A stretch of DNA of 64,000 bases from MED-G105 sp965263305 (GCA_965263305.1 OZ253666.1:2728001-2792000); one strand, 5' to 3'. Shown: positions 51,350 to 61,033, numbered from the stretch's first letter. Program-made: numbers and translations. The notes: generated from the letters alone by a model not told the origin.

Positions 51350-52636
51350 ATGAGCGCAGTGTTAGAGGCTCAGGAGGCCGCGTTTTTTTCCGGCGGCGTC
51401 GCTGTCGCAGACGCAGAAGTTTTCGCTAATATTGGAAAAGAACTATCGCGTCAGCAGGAACAAATCGAACTCATCGCTTCTGAGAATATCGTTTCTAAAG
51501 CGGTATTAGAAGCGCAAGGATCTGTACTGACAAACAAATATGCCGAGGGGTATCCGGGCAAACGCTACTATGGCGGATGCGAATTTGTTGACGAAGTAGA
51601 ACGTATCGCGATCGATAGAGCGTGTAAGCTATTCGGTTGTAACGAAGCGCTTGTTCAGCCTCATTCGGGTAGTCAGGCCAATCAGGCCACGTTCATGGCG
51701 TTGATGGCGCCAGGCGATTGTTTTCTCGGTATGGATCTTTCAGCCGGTGGTCACTTAACCCATGGTGCGCGCGTCAATCAATCTGGTAAGTGGTTTAAAG
51801 CGGTTCATTACAGCGTATGCGAAGAAACGCAACTCATTGATTATGATCAGGCCTATGCTTTAGCGCAGGAACACCGCCCAAAGATTATTATCGCCGGCGG
51901 GAGTGCGTATTCACGTCAAATCGATTTTAAACGTTTCCGTGAAATTGCCGATTCTGTCGGTGCTTACTTGATGGTCGATATGGCGCATTATGCCGGCTTG
52001 GTCGCCGGCGGTGTCTATGGTTCGCCGTTCCCTCATGCTCATATTGCGACGACAACGACCCATAAAACGCTGCGCGGGCCGCGTGGTGGTCTTGTCCTGA
52101 CGAATGACGCGGCTTTGGCGAAGAAAATCCGATCGGCGCTTTTTCCCGGGTTGCAAGGCGGTCCGTTGATGCACGTGATCGCCGCGAAGGCGGTGGCCTT
52201 TGGCGAAGCGCTGCAGCCGTCTTTCAAAACATATGCCCAGCGTGTGATTGACAATGCACAAATATTGGCGCGAACGCTTGTCGATGGCGGCTACGCCGTC
52301 GTTTCCGGCGGCACCGATTGCCATCTGGCGCTAATCGATCTGCGTCCGAAAGGGGTCAAGGGTAACGCCGCGGAGGACGCGCTGGAGAATGCCGGTATTA
52401 CGTGTAACAAAAATGGCGTTCCGTTCGATGAGGAGAAGCCGACTATTACCTCCGGCATACGAGTGGGAACACCGGCTGTGACGACGCGGGGTTTCGGTGC
52501 TGCGGAATGCGAAGAAACCGGCGGCCTGATGGTGGAAATCCTCGATGGGCTGTCACGTGGCGCTGAGATGCAATCTCTCGAACAATCCGTTATGACACGG
52601 GTGAAGGCGTTAACGGCCCGTTTTCCGATCTACTGA
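51350..52636 (+). CDS. glyA: Serine hydroxymethyltransferase
   Basis: 428 residues of the PLP enzyme that exchanges serine + H4folate with glycine + methylene-H4folate. Motifs: QEQIELIASENIVSKAVLEA, NKYAEGYPGKRYYGG, PHSGSQANQATFMAL, DMAHYAGLVAGG, and the PLP lysine K239 in TTTTHKTLRGPRGG. I chose ATG 51350 with AAGGAT upstream; TTG 51347 is the alternative. It is the entry point for methylene-H4folate made by the MetVF pair in the left island. First gene of glyA-nrdR-nusB-thiL. Confidence 0.97.
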   Translation: MSAVLEAQEAAFFSGGVAVADAEVFANIGKELSRQQEQIELIASENIVSKAVLEAQGSVLTNKYAEGYPGKRYYGGCEFVDEVERIAIDRACKLFGCNEALVQPHSGSQANQATFMALMAPGDCFLGMDLSAGGHLTHGARVNQSGKWFKAVHYSVCEETQLIDYDQAYALAQEHRPKIIIAGGSAYSRQIDFKRFREIADSVGAYLMVDMAHYAGLVAGGVYGSPFPHAHIATTTTHKTLRGPRGGLVLTNDAALAKKIRSALFPGLQGGPLMHVIAAKAVAFGEALQPSFKTYAQRVIDNAQILARTLVDGGYAVVSGGTDCHLALIDLRPKGVKGNAAEDALENAGITCNKNGVPFDEEKPTITSGIRVGTPAVTTRGFGAAECEETGGLMVEILDGLSRGAEMQSLEQSVMTRVKALTARFPIY

Positions 52637-52782
52637 TCCTGATCGACTGGGTGGATTTCGAGCCGGGCCGAGCTTAGGGGTTGATTTACTTAAGGGTTAG
52701 AGCCCTCCATAACGGTGAGGTTCGTACTAGTGTGGGCGAGGCCCTCGCTTTCCACTCTTTAGACGATTGCGGAAAACCGCCC

Positions 52783-53241
52783 ATGCGATGCCCGTTTTGT
52801 GATTGCGAAGACACGCAAGTGAAGGATTCCCGCTCCGCGGAGGACGGGTCGACAATCCGTCGCCGTCGCCAATGTGGGGCGTGCGGCGCGCGGTTTACAA
52901 CTTTCGAGCGCGTTCAGTTGCGCGACCTCATCGTCGTAAAAAGTTCTGGTAAGAAGGCGCCGTTCGACCGCGACAAACTCATGCGGTCCGTCACGATCGC
53001 GTTGCGTAAGCGACATGTCGATCAAGAGCGCGTCGAACAAATGGTGACGGGCATTGTGCGCCGATTGGAAGCCATGGGCGAGGCGGAAATCGATAGTGCA
53101 AAAATTGGAGAATTGGTGATGGAGGGCCTCGCCAATCTCGATGACGTTGCTTATGTCCGCTACGCGTCAGTCTACAAAAATTTTCGAGAGGCTAAGGATT
53201 TCGAACAGTTTATCGATCGCCTGGAAGACCAGGGCGAGTGA
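52783..53241 (+). CDS. nrdR: Transcriptional repressor NrdR
   Basis: 152 residues. A zinc ribbon (MRCPFCDCEDTQVKDSR; C3, C6, C31, C34) and an ATP-cone (LIVVKSSGKKAPFDRDKLMR, MEGLANLDDVAYVRYASVYK) are the two domains of NrdR, which represses ribonucleotide reductase genes when dATP is high. Start 52783 gives the standard N-terminus; an upstream frame to 52681 is not conserved. Lies between glyA and nusB. Confidence 0.96.
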   Translation: MRCPFCDCEDTQVKDSRSAEDGSTIRRRRQCGACGARFTTFERVQLRDLIVVKSSGKKAPFDRDKLMRSVTIALRKRHVDQERVEQMVTGIVRRLEAMGEAEIDSAKIGELVMEGLANLDDVAYVRYASVYKNFREAKDFEQFIDRLEDQGE

Positions 53242-53290
53242 TGATTTTGTTTGAGGCGAATTATATAACGAGCTCGCAAGCGCAAAACCT

Positions 53291-53782
53291 GTGACCAAAC
53301 AAAATATATCTTCTCCATCCGTCGTTTCGAATGACAATATCCGTCGGGCCGCGGCGCGGTTAGCGGCCGTGCAAGCCCTTTACCAGATGGAAAAGTCAGG
53401 GGTCGGCGTTGATACCGTCGTCCTTGAGTTCAAAACATATCGTCTTGGGGGTGAGATAGACGATGTCGCTATCCATGACGCCGATGACAAGTTCTTTGAG
53501 GACATTACCCGCGGCGTTGTCGCCCAACAAAAGCGTCTTGATCCGTATATCCATCGAAGACTGGCGAGCGGTTGGACGTTGCCGCGAATTGATGCAACGG
53601 CCCGGGCGATTTTGCGGGCGGGGTTGTATGAACTCACGCAACGGCCTGATGTGCCGATGCGCGTGGTGTTGGACGAGTACATCGAGCTAGCAAAATCATT
53701 TTTCGATCAGACCGAAGTCAGTTTTATCAATGGGCTCCTTGATGCGGCGGCCCAGGATCTTCGCGCTGATGAGGACGTTTAA
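53291..53782 (+). CDS. nusB: Transcription antitermination factor NusB
   Basis: 163 residues from a GTG. The all-helical NusB fold is recognised by RAAARLAAVQALYQMEKSGV, ARAILRAGLYELTQRPDVPM, RVVLDEYIELAKSFFDQTEV and FINGLLDAAAQ. It binds rRNA boxA with NusE for antitermination. In many alphaproteobacteria riboflavin genes separate nrdR and nusB; here they are absent. Confidence 0.95.
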   Translation: MTKQNISSPSVVSNDNIRRAAARLAAVQALYQMEKSGVGVDTVVLEFKTYRLGGEIDDVAIHDADDKFFEDITRGVVAQQKRLDPYIHRRLASGWTLPRIDATARAILRAGLYELTQRPDVPMRVVLDEYIELAKSFFDQTEVSFINGLLDAAAQDLRADEDV

Positions 53783-53822
53783 CGGTATTGCGGCCAAGCC
53801 GCGTTAAGGCGAGCATGGTGAC

Positions 53823-54857
53823 GTGAGCGGCGGTGAATTCGATCTGATACGAAAGTATTTTGCACCTTTGGCGACCGGCGCTGCGGGGGCTCTCGATTTA
53901 ACGGATGACGCCGCCTTTTTGACTCATGGAAACCAAGCCGAGCCCAGCTCTGGCGGACTTGCGGCTGAAAATTTGGTCATCGCCAAAGACTTGTTGATCG
54001 CTGATGTCCATTTCCGATCAAGTGATCCGCCAGCGGATATTGCTCGCAAGGCGCTTCGGGTGAACCTGTCTGATATGGCGGCGATGGGGGCGGAGCCTCA
54101 TTCCTATTTGTTGGGATGCGCCTGGCCTTTGTCTGCGTCCGAAGCGTTTATCGCGTCCTTTGCCGAAGGGTTGGCGCAGGACCAGGAAACCTTCGGGGTC
54201 ACGCTCCTAGGGGGCGATACGACTGCCCATCGTCATCGCGACGGGCCATTGGTGGTGTCCGTGACGATGGTTGGCCGGGTCGGCGCGCCGCATTGTCTCC
54301 TTCGGTCAGGGGCGGTTGTCGGCGACGACGTCTACGTCTCCGGTTTTATTGGAGATGCTTATCTGGGCCTGCGGGCGGATCAACTGACCGTGGATGAGGG
54401 GGCTCGGCGCTTTCTCGACGAGCGATACCGGTTGCCAATCCCCCGATTGGCCCTCGGAAAGGCGATCGCAAGCATCGCCCACAGCGCAATCGATGTCTCA
54501 GATGGTCTATTGGCTGACGCGGGGCATCTTGGAAAACAAAGCGGTGTTTGCCTCGTTCTGGAAGCGGAGCGGTTACCATTTTCGCAGGCGGCGGCGCAGT
54601 GGTTGTCGGCAGAGCCTGACCCCGTGGCGAGCAGGGCGGCGCTGGCGAGCGGCGGCGATGATTATGAAGTGCTGTTCACTGCCCCGCCGTCAGCAAGAAG
54701 AGCGTTGGAAGACGCCGCGCGAACGGTGCATACGCCGATCACGCGGATTGGATGTGTCAAGATGTTTACGCAAACAGCGCCGGGCGTCAGCTTAGTGACC
54801 AGTGATGGGCGCGAATTGGAGATCCCCTCTGTGGGGTTTGATCATTTCGCGCCCTAA
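53823..54857 (+). CDS. thiL: Thiamine-monophosphate kinase
   Basis: 344 residues from a GTG. The PurM-like ATPase has GEFDLIRKYFAPLA at the N-terminus, LTDDAAFL, LVIAKDLLIADVHFR, GGDTTAHRHRDGPLVVSVT, and the late AIDVSDGLLADAGHLG and ASGGDDYEVLFTAP motifs. It phosphorylates thiamine monophosphate to the active diphosphate. It follows nusB as in most alphaproteobacteria. Confidence 0.96.
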   Translation: MSGGEFDLIRKYFAPLATGAAGALDLTDDAAFLTHGNQAEPSSGGLAAENLVIAKDLLIADVHFRSSDPPADIARKALRVNLSDMAAMGAEPHSYLLGCAWPLSASEAFIASFAEGLAQDQETFGVTLLGGDTTAHRHRDGPLVVSVTMVGRVGAPHCLLRSGAVVGDDVYVSGFIGDAYLGLRADQLTVDEGARRFLDERYRLPIPRLALGKAIASIAHSAIDVSDGLLADAGHLGKQSGVCLVLEAERLPFSQAAAQWLSAEPDPVASRAALASGGDDYEVLFTAPPSARRALEDAARTVHTPITRIGCVKMFTQTAPGVSLVTSDGRELEIPSVGFDHFAP

Positions 54858-54893
54858 GTGCTCGGGAAGGGGAGCCGTAATCGATCAGCTCTA

Positions 54894-55925
54894 CTACTTG
54901 TTTTGAGCGCGCGGGGCGACCGTAATCTCATACATTTTAGGCCATCGCTTACCCGTGACGAAAAGCCGTTTGCTGTTCGGTTCGAAAGCGATGCCGTTCA
55001 GAACGTTCTCGGAGGGATTGTCGCGTTCTTTGGCGGGGTAGATTTTCGACATGTCGATAATGCCGGTAACGATCCCCGTCTCTGGGGCGATGCGCAGGAT
55101 CACGTCCTGTTGCCAGACATTCGCCCAAACTTCGCCATCGATAAACTCAAGCTCATTGAGGTATCGGACCGGTTGCCCCGTGAAGGTGACATCAACGGAT
55201 CCCGTTTCTTCAAAGGTTTCAGGATCAAAAAAGCGTAGCTTTTGGGTGCCATCGCTCATGATCAGTTTTTCGCCGTCATAGACAAGGCCCCAACCTTCGC
55301 CTGTATAGTCAAAATTCTTCTCTAGGCTGAGGTTTTTTAGATCATGAACGTATCCAATGCCCGAGCGCCATGTCACAGAAACCAGGTTGTCACCAACTTG
55401 TGTTGCGCCTTCACCAAAAACGCTATCGGGCAGGTCGGTTTTTTTTGTCACCTTGCCGGTGCGAAGGTTTACGCGACGCAGTTGGGATTCTTTGTATTGG
55501 CCTGTGCTTTCGTATAGAGCGCCATTCGCGAAAAATAGACCTTGGGTAAAGGCCCCCGTATCATGGGGATATTCTGCAACAATCGTCGGTTCGTAGATAA
55601 CCGGACGAACTTTAAACTGCTCTGGGGAGATGCTTAACGTCTTCCCCTCAAGGCTTTCAATCTTATGGCGTTCGGATTTGGGTTCGGGAGCTTCTGATTG
55701 TTCAGACGTTGTTTCGGTGTTTTGGACGCTCGCTACTGTCGTCTTGTCCAACGTCTCAGAAATTTGTTTTCCGTCGTTGTCGGCTTGCGCGGCGTCGTTT
55801 TGTTGGACTCGTGAATTCAGGCTTGCACTTTTTTGAGTCGCGTCCGCCTTTTGGGCCATGACATAACCAATGGGCGCGCCGATGGCGACTAAGGCTAATA
55901 CCGAAAAAACGATTTTTTTATTCAT
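54894..55925 (-). CDS. Glutaminyl-peptide cyclotransferase, beta-propeller type, exported
   Basis: 343 residues from the ATG at 55925. An N-terminal hydrophobic segment (KIVFSVLALVAIGAPIGYVM) is a signal or anchor, followed by about 85 residues of Gln/Asp/Glu-rich linker. The plant-type glutamine cyclotransferase domain starts near 110: PHDTGAFTQGLFFANGALYE, GEGWGLVYDGEKLIMSDGT, YLNELEFIDGEVWANVW and NVLNGIAFEPNSKRLFVTGK. It would form N-terminal pyroglutamate on exported peptides. Convergent with thiL. Confidence 0.9.
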   Translation of the reverse strand: MNKKIVFSVLALVAIGAPIGYVMAQKADATQKSASLNSRVQQNDAAQADNDGKQISETLDKTTVASVQNTETTSEQSEAPEPKSERHKIESLEGKTLSISPEQFKVRPVIYEPTIVAEYPHDTGAFTQGLFFANGALYESTGQYKESQLRRVNLRTGKVTKKTDLPDSVFGEGATQVGDNLVSVTWRSGIGYVHDLKNLSLEKNFDYTGEGWGLVYDGEKLIMSDGTQKLRFFDPETFEETGSVDVTFTGQPVRYLNELEFIDGEVWANVWQQDVILRIAPETGIVTGIIDMSKIYPAKERDNPSENVLNGIAFEPNSKRLFVTGKRWPKMYEITVAPRAQNK

Positions 55926-56050
55926 GACAACATTCCCCACACCACAACGGAACTAAGTCTACACTTAGTCCAAAACAACTTTCATGCCTACCATCAAACA
56001 GCCTTTCGGCGGTTATGTTGTCAATACGCGGCATCACGAAAGACGGTGAA

Positions 56051-56127
<77 letters not shown>

Positions 56128-56233
56128 ATGTTCACCAGACACCCTCGAAAAGGCGTTGAACGATACCGTATAGGCGTCACTGGGACGTGTCGCAATAAGG
56201 CATGTTGGATTGATTGGCTTGTTTATTTGGCGA

Positions 56234-56812
56234 TCAACGATCCGGCTGATCGTTGCTTTGCGCGCCGTTGGCGCCGGGGGTAATGGCGTTCAATGCCGAA
56301 ACGGCCTCATTTAGCGCTGCTTGCACGGTTTCGAGATGTTGCAGTAACCCGAGCAACATTGCTTTTTCTGATGATCCTGTTGTGGCAGTCCTTTTTGTCG
56401 GTGATCCGATTTGCGCCTCAGAGAGGGGGGCTAACGGCGCCGGCGCGAGGTCTTGGTGCTCATCGCTTTTTGCCGCCACAGTTGGATCAGCACCGGGTGT
56501 GAGTGGAATTGTTTCCCCAGTCGCCGCATGTCGGCCAATTGCTGACACGTATTTGGCGCCGTGCTCTTTGAAGATCTGTTGAACGCCTCGCGTGGTGTAC
56601 CGCTTATCATAAAGCAGCGCCCGCACGCCGCGCAGTAAGTCTAAATCCACCGGTCGGTAATATCGCCGACCGCCAGCGCGGCGCATGGGTCGAATTTGTC
56701 CAAAGACATCTTCCCAGTGACGGAGCACATGCTGCGGAACGTCCAGCTCTTCGGCTGCTTCGCTGATGGTCCTAAAAGCATCAGCGGATTTTGACGTTTT
56801 TGATGTGGCCAT
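56234..56812 (-). CDS. MerR family transcriptional regulator
   Basis: 192 residues from the ATG at 56812 (a frame to 56851 lacks support). The MerR HTH lies at about 12-80 (RTISEAAEELDVPQHVLRHW, FGQIRPMRRAGGRRYYRPVD, LLRGVRALLYDKRYTTRGVQ). The C-terminal half has a low-complexity linker and a helix but no metal-binding cysteines. This gene follows ihfA in most alphaproteobacteria; its target is unknown. A tRNA-Pro lies downstream. Confidence 0.9.
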   Translation of the reverse strand: MATSKTSKSADAFRTISEAAEELDVPQHVLRHWEDVFGQIRPMRRAGGRRYYRPVDLDLLRGVRALLYDKRYTTRGVQQIFKEHGAKYVSAIGRHAATGETIPLTPGADPTVAAKSDEHQDLAPAPLAPLSEAQIGSPTKRTATTGSSEKAMLLGLLQHLETVQAALNEAVSALNAITPGANGAQSNDQPDR

Positions 56813-56947
56813 CTGCCTGTGAAATCCGTTCCTTCGGAAGACGCCGACCACGTTGCAGCGCGAAAGGGTGCTCTCGATCTGTTTGCGCGATCATTGTTTT
56901 TGTGTGCTGCGCCCACTGACAGCCGAAACACGTTTGTCGATATGACC

Positions 56948-57274
56948 TTATTCGGCGGCTTGTGGATTGGCGTTGCCGCTCAAATTGGCGTTAATCTGAT
57001 CCTTCAGAACATTGGATGCTCTGAATGAAATCACCCGTCGAGGTGAAATCGGCACTTCCTCCCCAGTCTTGGGATTGCGGCCCATGCGCATCTTCTTTTC
57101 ACGGACAGAAAATGTCCCGAAAGAAGAGATTTTCACGGTTTCCCCCTTTTCCAAACGCTCAGCAATTTCCTCGAGAATGCGTTCCACAAAAGCTGCGGAC
57201 TCGTTGCGAGAAACACCAAGCGAGCGGTAAATGGCATCTGTCAGATCGGCTCTTGTCACCGTTCCATTGGACAT
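56948..57274 (-). CDS. ihfA: Integration host factor subunit alpha
   Basis: 108 residues of the HU/IHF DNA-bending family: LTDAIYRSLGVSRNESAAFV, GETVKISSFGTFSVREKKMR, and the arm tip GRNPKTGEEVPISPRRVISF with the intercalating proline. IHF pairs with IhfB to bend DNA at specific sites. It is downstream of fabH after a terminator-like hairpin. Confidence 0.95.
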   Translation of the reverse strand: MSNGTVTRADLTDAIYRSLGVSRNESAAFVERILEEIAERLEKGETVKISSFGTFSVREKKMRMGRNPKTGEEVPISPRRVISFRASNVLKDQINANLSGNANPQAAE

Positions 57275-57373
57275 AAAATTCCTCCACCCCTCACATCCGT
57301 TCCAATGCTAGGCCCTGACATGGGAATGGGTCAATAAGTAATTGGATTTATTGACGGGTTTCAACCCGCCGAT

Positions 57374-57410
57374 CCTCTAAAAATTGGGGCGGGAAATCCC
57401 CAATTAGAGG
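57374..57410. terminator. Long hairpin between fabH and ihfA
   Basis: CCTCTAA-(aa)-ATTGGGG pairs with CCCCAAT-TAGAGG around an 8-base loop, giving a 13-bp stem. A second, smaller stem CGGGTT/AACCCG lies just beside it at about 57354-57369. It could end fabH transcription or reduce readthrough into ihfA. Confidence 0.6.
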
Positions 57411-57431
57411 GGCGCGAAGGATGGTGGCCCA

Positions 57432-58403
57432 TCAGGCGCGAAGGAGCGCGGCCCCCCAGGTGAGCCCCCCGCCCATCGCTTCCAGCATGACGAGATCGCC
57501 CTTTTTGATGCGGCCATCATCGACGGCGGCGCGATAGGCCAGCGGGATAGATGCGGCCGAGGTGTTACCATGGCGCGCGATTGTCGAGACGACTTGTTCA
57601 GGACGTAAAGATAGCTTTTTTACAACGCCGTCGATGATGCGCTCATTGGCCTGGTGCGGCACAAACCAGTCGATATCGCGGGGGTTGATCGCCGCTTTTT
57701 CTGCAACCGTCACCATGGCGCTGGAAATACGTTCGACCGCCTGGCGAAAGACTTTGTTGCCCTTCATGCGTAAGAAACCCGTCGTCTGGGTCGCGGAAAC
57801 CCCGCCATCCACATGCAGAAGATCGACCAATCGTCCATCGCATTGCAAATGGGAGCCGATGACGCCGCGGCCGTCGGCATCGTTCGTTTCTCGGGCTTCG
57901 AGAACAAATGCGCCGGCGCCGTCGCCAAAAAGAACGCAGGTTGTGCGGTCTTTCCAATCGAGTATGCGCGAGAACGTCTCTGCGCCGATGATAAGCGCCT
58001 TGCTGTGCTGCCCGGACAACAGAAATTTTTCGGCGGTCGATAGGGCGTATACAAAGCCAGTGCAAACAGCCTGCAGGTCAAACGCAGCACCAGTTTTGGC
58101 GCCCAGCTTGGCCTGCACGATGGCGGCCGTCGATGGAAACGTTAGGTCTGGTGTCGCGGTCGCCACGATGATCAGATCGATATCATCAGGCTGCAGACCA
58201 GCGTCTGCGATGGCCGCTTGAGCTGCCTGCACTGCCAGATCGGACGTTCTCTCGTCTTCGGCGGCGATGTGGCGTTCGTGAATGCCCGTTCGCTCACGAA
58301 TCCACTCATCGCTCGTATCGACGATTTTAGAGAGCTCTTTGTTTGTTACAATTTTTTCCGGCAGGTATCCGCCACATCCGGTCACAACGGCTTTGATGGT
58401 CAT
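57432..58403 (-). CDS. fabH: Beta-ketoacyl-ACP synthase III
   Basis: 323 residues. FabH starts fatty acid synthesis by condensing acetyl-CoA with malonyl-ACP. The catalytic Cys is C114 in DLQAVCTGFVYAL, His is in DWFVPHQANERIIDG, and Asn is in ARHGNTSAASIPLAYR. The start overlaps the plsX stop by four bases (ATGA), so the two are co-translated. Confidence 0.97.
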   Translation of the reverse strand: MTIKAVVTGCGGYLPEKIVTNKELSKIVDTSDEWIRERTGIHERHIAAEDERTSDLAVQAAQAAIADAGLQPDDIDLIIVATATPDLTFPSTAAIVQAKLGAKTGAAFDLQAVCTGFVYALSTAEKFLLSGQHSKALIIGAETFSRILDWKDRTTCVLFGDGAGAFVLEARETNDADGRGVIGSHLQCDGRLVDLLHVDGGVSATQTTGFLRMKGNKVFRQAVERISSAMVTVAEKAAINPRDIDWFVPHQANERIIDGVVKKLSLRPEQVVSTIARHGNTSAASIPLAYRAAVDDGRIKKGDLVMLEAMGGGLTWGAALLRA

Positions 58404-59566
58404 ACCGTAGCCTTGAAATCGCCCGCCACCGATTTGGCCAAAGAGCCTTCGGTTTTAGCGCCGTCGGATGGAGAATTGGCGTTATTGCCGTCGTTTTCAA
58501 CGCCATCGATCGGTTGTTGCGACCACCGTTCAAAGACGGCTGAAACGGTGCTGGCGACCTCCTTGCGGAAGCCTTTCCCAGCCATAGCGGCGGCGGTTGA
58601 AATCGCGCTTGCGACGCCCTTTGCGTCCGCCCCGCCATGGCTTTTAACGACAATGCCATTGAGCCCCAAGAAAAGGCCGCCGTTTACTGATGAGGGGTCA
58701 ATCCGATTTTTTAAAACCTTTAGATCCCGCATCATGAACAAGGCGCCGAGTTTGGAAAGCAAGGATCCTGTCAGGGCTTCTTTCATCCACCCGCCAACAA
58801 GTCGCGCGGCGCCTTCCGCCGACTTCAGCGCGACGTTGCCCGTAAAACCGTCGGTGACAACGACATCAACAGCGCCTTCGGAGATATCATTGCCCTCGAC
58901 GAACCCTTGAAACGCCATGCCGGGGTCGGCCTCCCGAAGCACCTTTGCGGCGCGCCTGATCAGGTCATGGCCCTTTAATTCTTCAGAGCCAATGTTCAAA
59001 AGACCAACCGTTGGTTTTTGCTTGCCTGTGAGCGCGCGGGCGAAGGCTTCGCCCATGATCGCAAAAACAACAAGCTCGCGTTCAGAAGCTTCCACGTTTG
59101 CACCGACATCGAGAACAATAACGCGGCCCTTTGGGGATGGCCAAAGGGCAGAAATTGCTGGCCGATCGACCCCTTCAATCATCCCCAGATGACGTCGGCC
59201 AAGGGCCATAAGGGCGCCCGTGTTCCCGCCGGAAACGATCGCGGAGGCTGCGCCGTTGGAAACCGATTCAACGGCGCGCCACATTGATGTCTCTTGACCG
59301 CGTCGCAAAACGTGCATTGGCTTATCGGTCATCTGCACGCTTTGCGGCGCATGCAGAAAGTTTATCGAAGAGAGCGAGTCGTGTTGCGCTGCGAGCGGTT
59401 TTAAGACTGCTTCATCGCCGACCAGGAGAATATCGGCGCCCAAATTTTGTGACAATGCGATCGCCGCGCCTTGGATGACGGCGCCCGGTCCGGCGTCGCC
59501 GCCCATGGCGTCAATGGCTAACGTTGGACGCGCTGCCAGTCCGGTTGGGATTGTCGTTTCAGACAC
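58400..59566 (-). CDS. plsX: Phosphate acyltransferase PlsX
   Basis: 388 residues. PlsX makes acyl-phosphate from acyl-ACP, the donor for PlsY in phospholipid synthesis. Conserved stretches are LAIDAMGGDAGPGAVIQGAA, VSGGNTGALMALGRR, ALWPSPKGRVIVLDVGANVE, LLNIGSEELKGHDLIR and DVVVTDGFTGNVALKS. The C-terminal 45 residues are extra, of low complexity (NDGNNANSPSDGAK). Located between DUF177 and fabH. Confidence 0.97.
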   Translation of the reverse strand: MSETTIPTGLAARPTLAIDAMGGDAGPGAVIQGAAIALSQNLGADILLVGDEAVLKPLAAQHDSLSSINFLHAPQSVQMTDKPMHVLRRGQETSMWRAVESVSNGAASAIVSGGNTGALMALGRRHLGMIEGVDRPAISALWPSPKGRVIVLDVGANVEASERELVVFAIMGEAFARALTGKQKPTVGLLNIGSEELKGHDLIRRAAKVLREADPGMAFQGFVEGNDISEGAVDVVVTDGFTGNVALKSAEGAARLVGGWMKEALTGSLLSKLGALFMMRDLKVLKNRIDPSSVNGGLFLGLNGIVVKSHGGADAKGVASAISTAAAMAGKGFRKEVASTVSAVFERWSQQPIDGVENDGNNANSPSDGAKTEGSLAKSVAGDFKATV

Positions 59567-59653
59567 GCGCCTTCACCTGTTGTCCGCCTTCTCGGTTCGC
59601 GGTCCCTTGGCATATCAAGATGACAATTTTGATGAGCGACGGTCTTTTCATTC

Positions 59654-60196
59654 TTAGTTTTTTCTTTCGTCCATCAGCCCTTTTAAAACGGCGAAAGGGG
59701 ACGGCTCTTCCGCGTCCCCGTAAGTTTCTTCCACTTGCTGATCGCCAGCGGCGTCTTCCTTTCGCGGGTAGGGGGTCATGGCTAAGGCAAGCTGTTGAAT
59801 TGAAAGGTCGGCCAGATTGATAGCGTGTAACGGAGCTAAGTCCACATCCTCTTCAAGATCATCGTCATTTAAAGGATCGGGCGCATCATCTGAGATTTCT
59901 CGCACAAGGCGAAGTCGGAAGTCTTCTGACACCGGCTCTTCCATCAATTGAAGACTTGCAACGCAGCGACGCACCACAAGAGCGTTTAACGCCCCTTCAA
60001 TCCGAATGTCAGCGCCATCTCTCTGAATCTTGAACGTTGTGTCCAGGCACTTGACGTCTGGCACCGCGAGACGGGTGGCGATCGACGCCAAACTTTTTTG
60101 CGGCGCCGAAATGTCGAGCACGACCGGCGCATCACCAATTTCCTCAAGGGAAATCGCCGCTTGAAATTCAGTTTCGGGCGCTGTGTTTGTCGTCAT
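59654..60196 (-). CDS. DUF177 (YceD-like) protein
   Basis: 180 residues of the DUF177/YceD family, which in bacteria is needed for 23S rRNA accumulation and usually sits beside rpmF. Here rpmF is not adjacent, as in many alphaproteobacteria. Visible features: VRRCVASLQLMEEPVSEDFR, DDDLEEDVDLAPLHAINLAD, and the C-terminal SPFAVLKGLMDERK. It overlaps the upstream chaperone gene by 4 bp. Confidence 0.9.
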   Translation of the reverse strand: MTTNTAPETEFQAAISLEEIGDAPVVLDISAPQKSLASIATRLAVPDVKCLDTTFKIQRDGADIRIEGALNALVVRRCVASLQLMEEPVSEDFRLRLVREISDDAPDPLNDDDLEEDVDLAPLHAINLADLSIQQLALAMTPYPRKEDAAGDQQVEETYGDAEEPSPFAVLKGLMDERKN

Positions 60197-60813
60197 ATTG
60201 TTGCAGGAAATGCGATCTCACCAGCGGCGAGGGTGTCCTCGGTTTGCTCGTTGAGGCAGCGCGCGGCGTCCTCGATGTAGGCGGCCAAGCGTTCGGCATG
60301 GACACTTTCGATGCCCGGAGCTTCCGGGGCGAGGCCATATATATTTCTCAGGATAATCGCTTTCAATGGTTCGCCGCCAGGGGCGCTTTGTTCTGATTGG
60401 CCCGTCTCCTGGGTTGATCCGGAGATTATCCCTGCCAAAGCCGTATTATACGCCCCTGCGCGGCCGTAAAACGCTTCCGCCATTTTGCGAATTTTTTTGG
60501 CGATCGACATGTCGCCGACGCCTAATTCCCTTAGGCTATCGTCCATGTTTTGGAAAAAAATTTTCACCAACGTTTCAGCCAAGTCCGGGTCTGGCAGTTC
60601 TCTTAAACGCCTTAACGCCAACGTCATGTGGAGGGAGAGAAGTTCAAAGCGCCCGTCCACCGTGTCTGGAACCGCTAAATCGGCGTAAAACCCTTGATGG
60701 CGAGCCTGGGATACGATCGCTTCATAAAGCGAAACAGCGGTTTTTTGCGCCGACCCATTGTCGATACCAATGGTCCCCAGTGGCAGGACCTTTTTTAGAA
60801 GGGATAAAACCAT
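60193..60813 (-). CDS. Ubiquinol-cytochrome c chaperone family protein
   Basis: 206 residues from the ATG at 60813. It matches the CBP3/UQCC1 domain: LYEAIVSQARHQGFYADLAV, FELLSLHMTLALRRLRELPD, LVKIFFQNMDDSLRELGVGD and KMAEAFYGRAGAYNTALAG. CBP3 helps assemble cytochrome b of the bc1 complex, so the host is likely a respiring aerobe. Translationally coupled to DUF177 and divergent from bamE. Confidence 0.92.
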   Translation of the reverse strand: MVLSLLKKVLPLGTIGIDNGSAQKTAVSLYEAIVSQARHQGFYADLAVPDTVDGRFELLSLHMTLALRRLRELPDPDLAETLVKIFFQNMDDSLRELGVGDMSIAKKIRKMAEAFYGRAGAYNTALAGIISGSTQETGQSEQSAPGGEPLKAIILRNIYGLAPEAPGIESVHAERLAAYIEDAARCLNEQTEDTLAAGEIAFPATI

Positions 60814-61033
60814 CCAACTTTTCCTTGGCCCCCGAGACACCTTTGACCCGGTTTATCCGCTACATGCAGGCCGCCCCGGCGATGCGTCTGAACTCTGGAA
60901 TGAGCCAGCGCCCCTGATATGCAGTTGCCTAAGCCGCGTTCTTCCGCCGATCAAGATTCCAATTTGATGATTGTTTCCAACCTAGCAATCAGTAAAATAG
61001 GGAGTAGTTTCGATTCATCCAGGATTTACCCTC

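Noticed and set aside
54858..55238. Plus-strand frame opposite the glutamine cyclotransferase gene
   Set aside because: Antisense shadow of a well-supported propeller protein.
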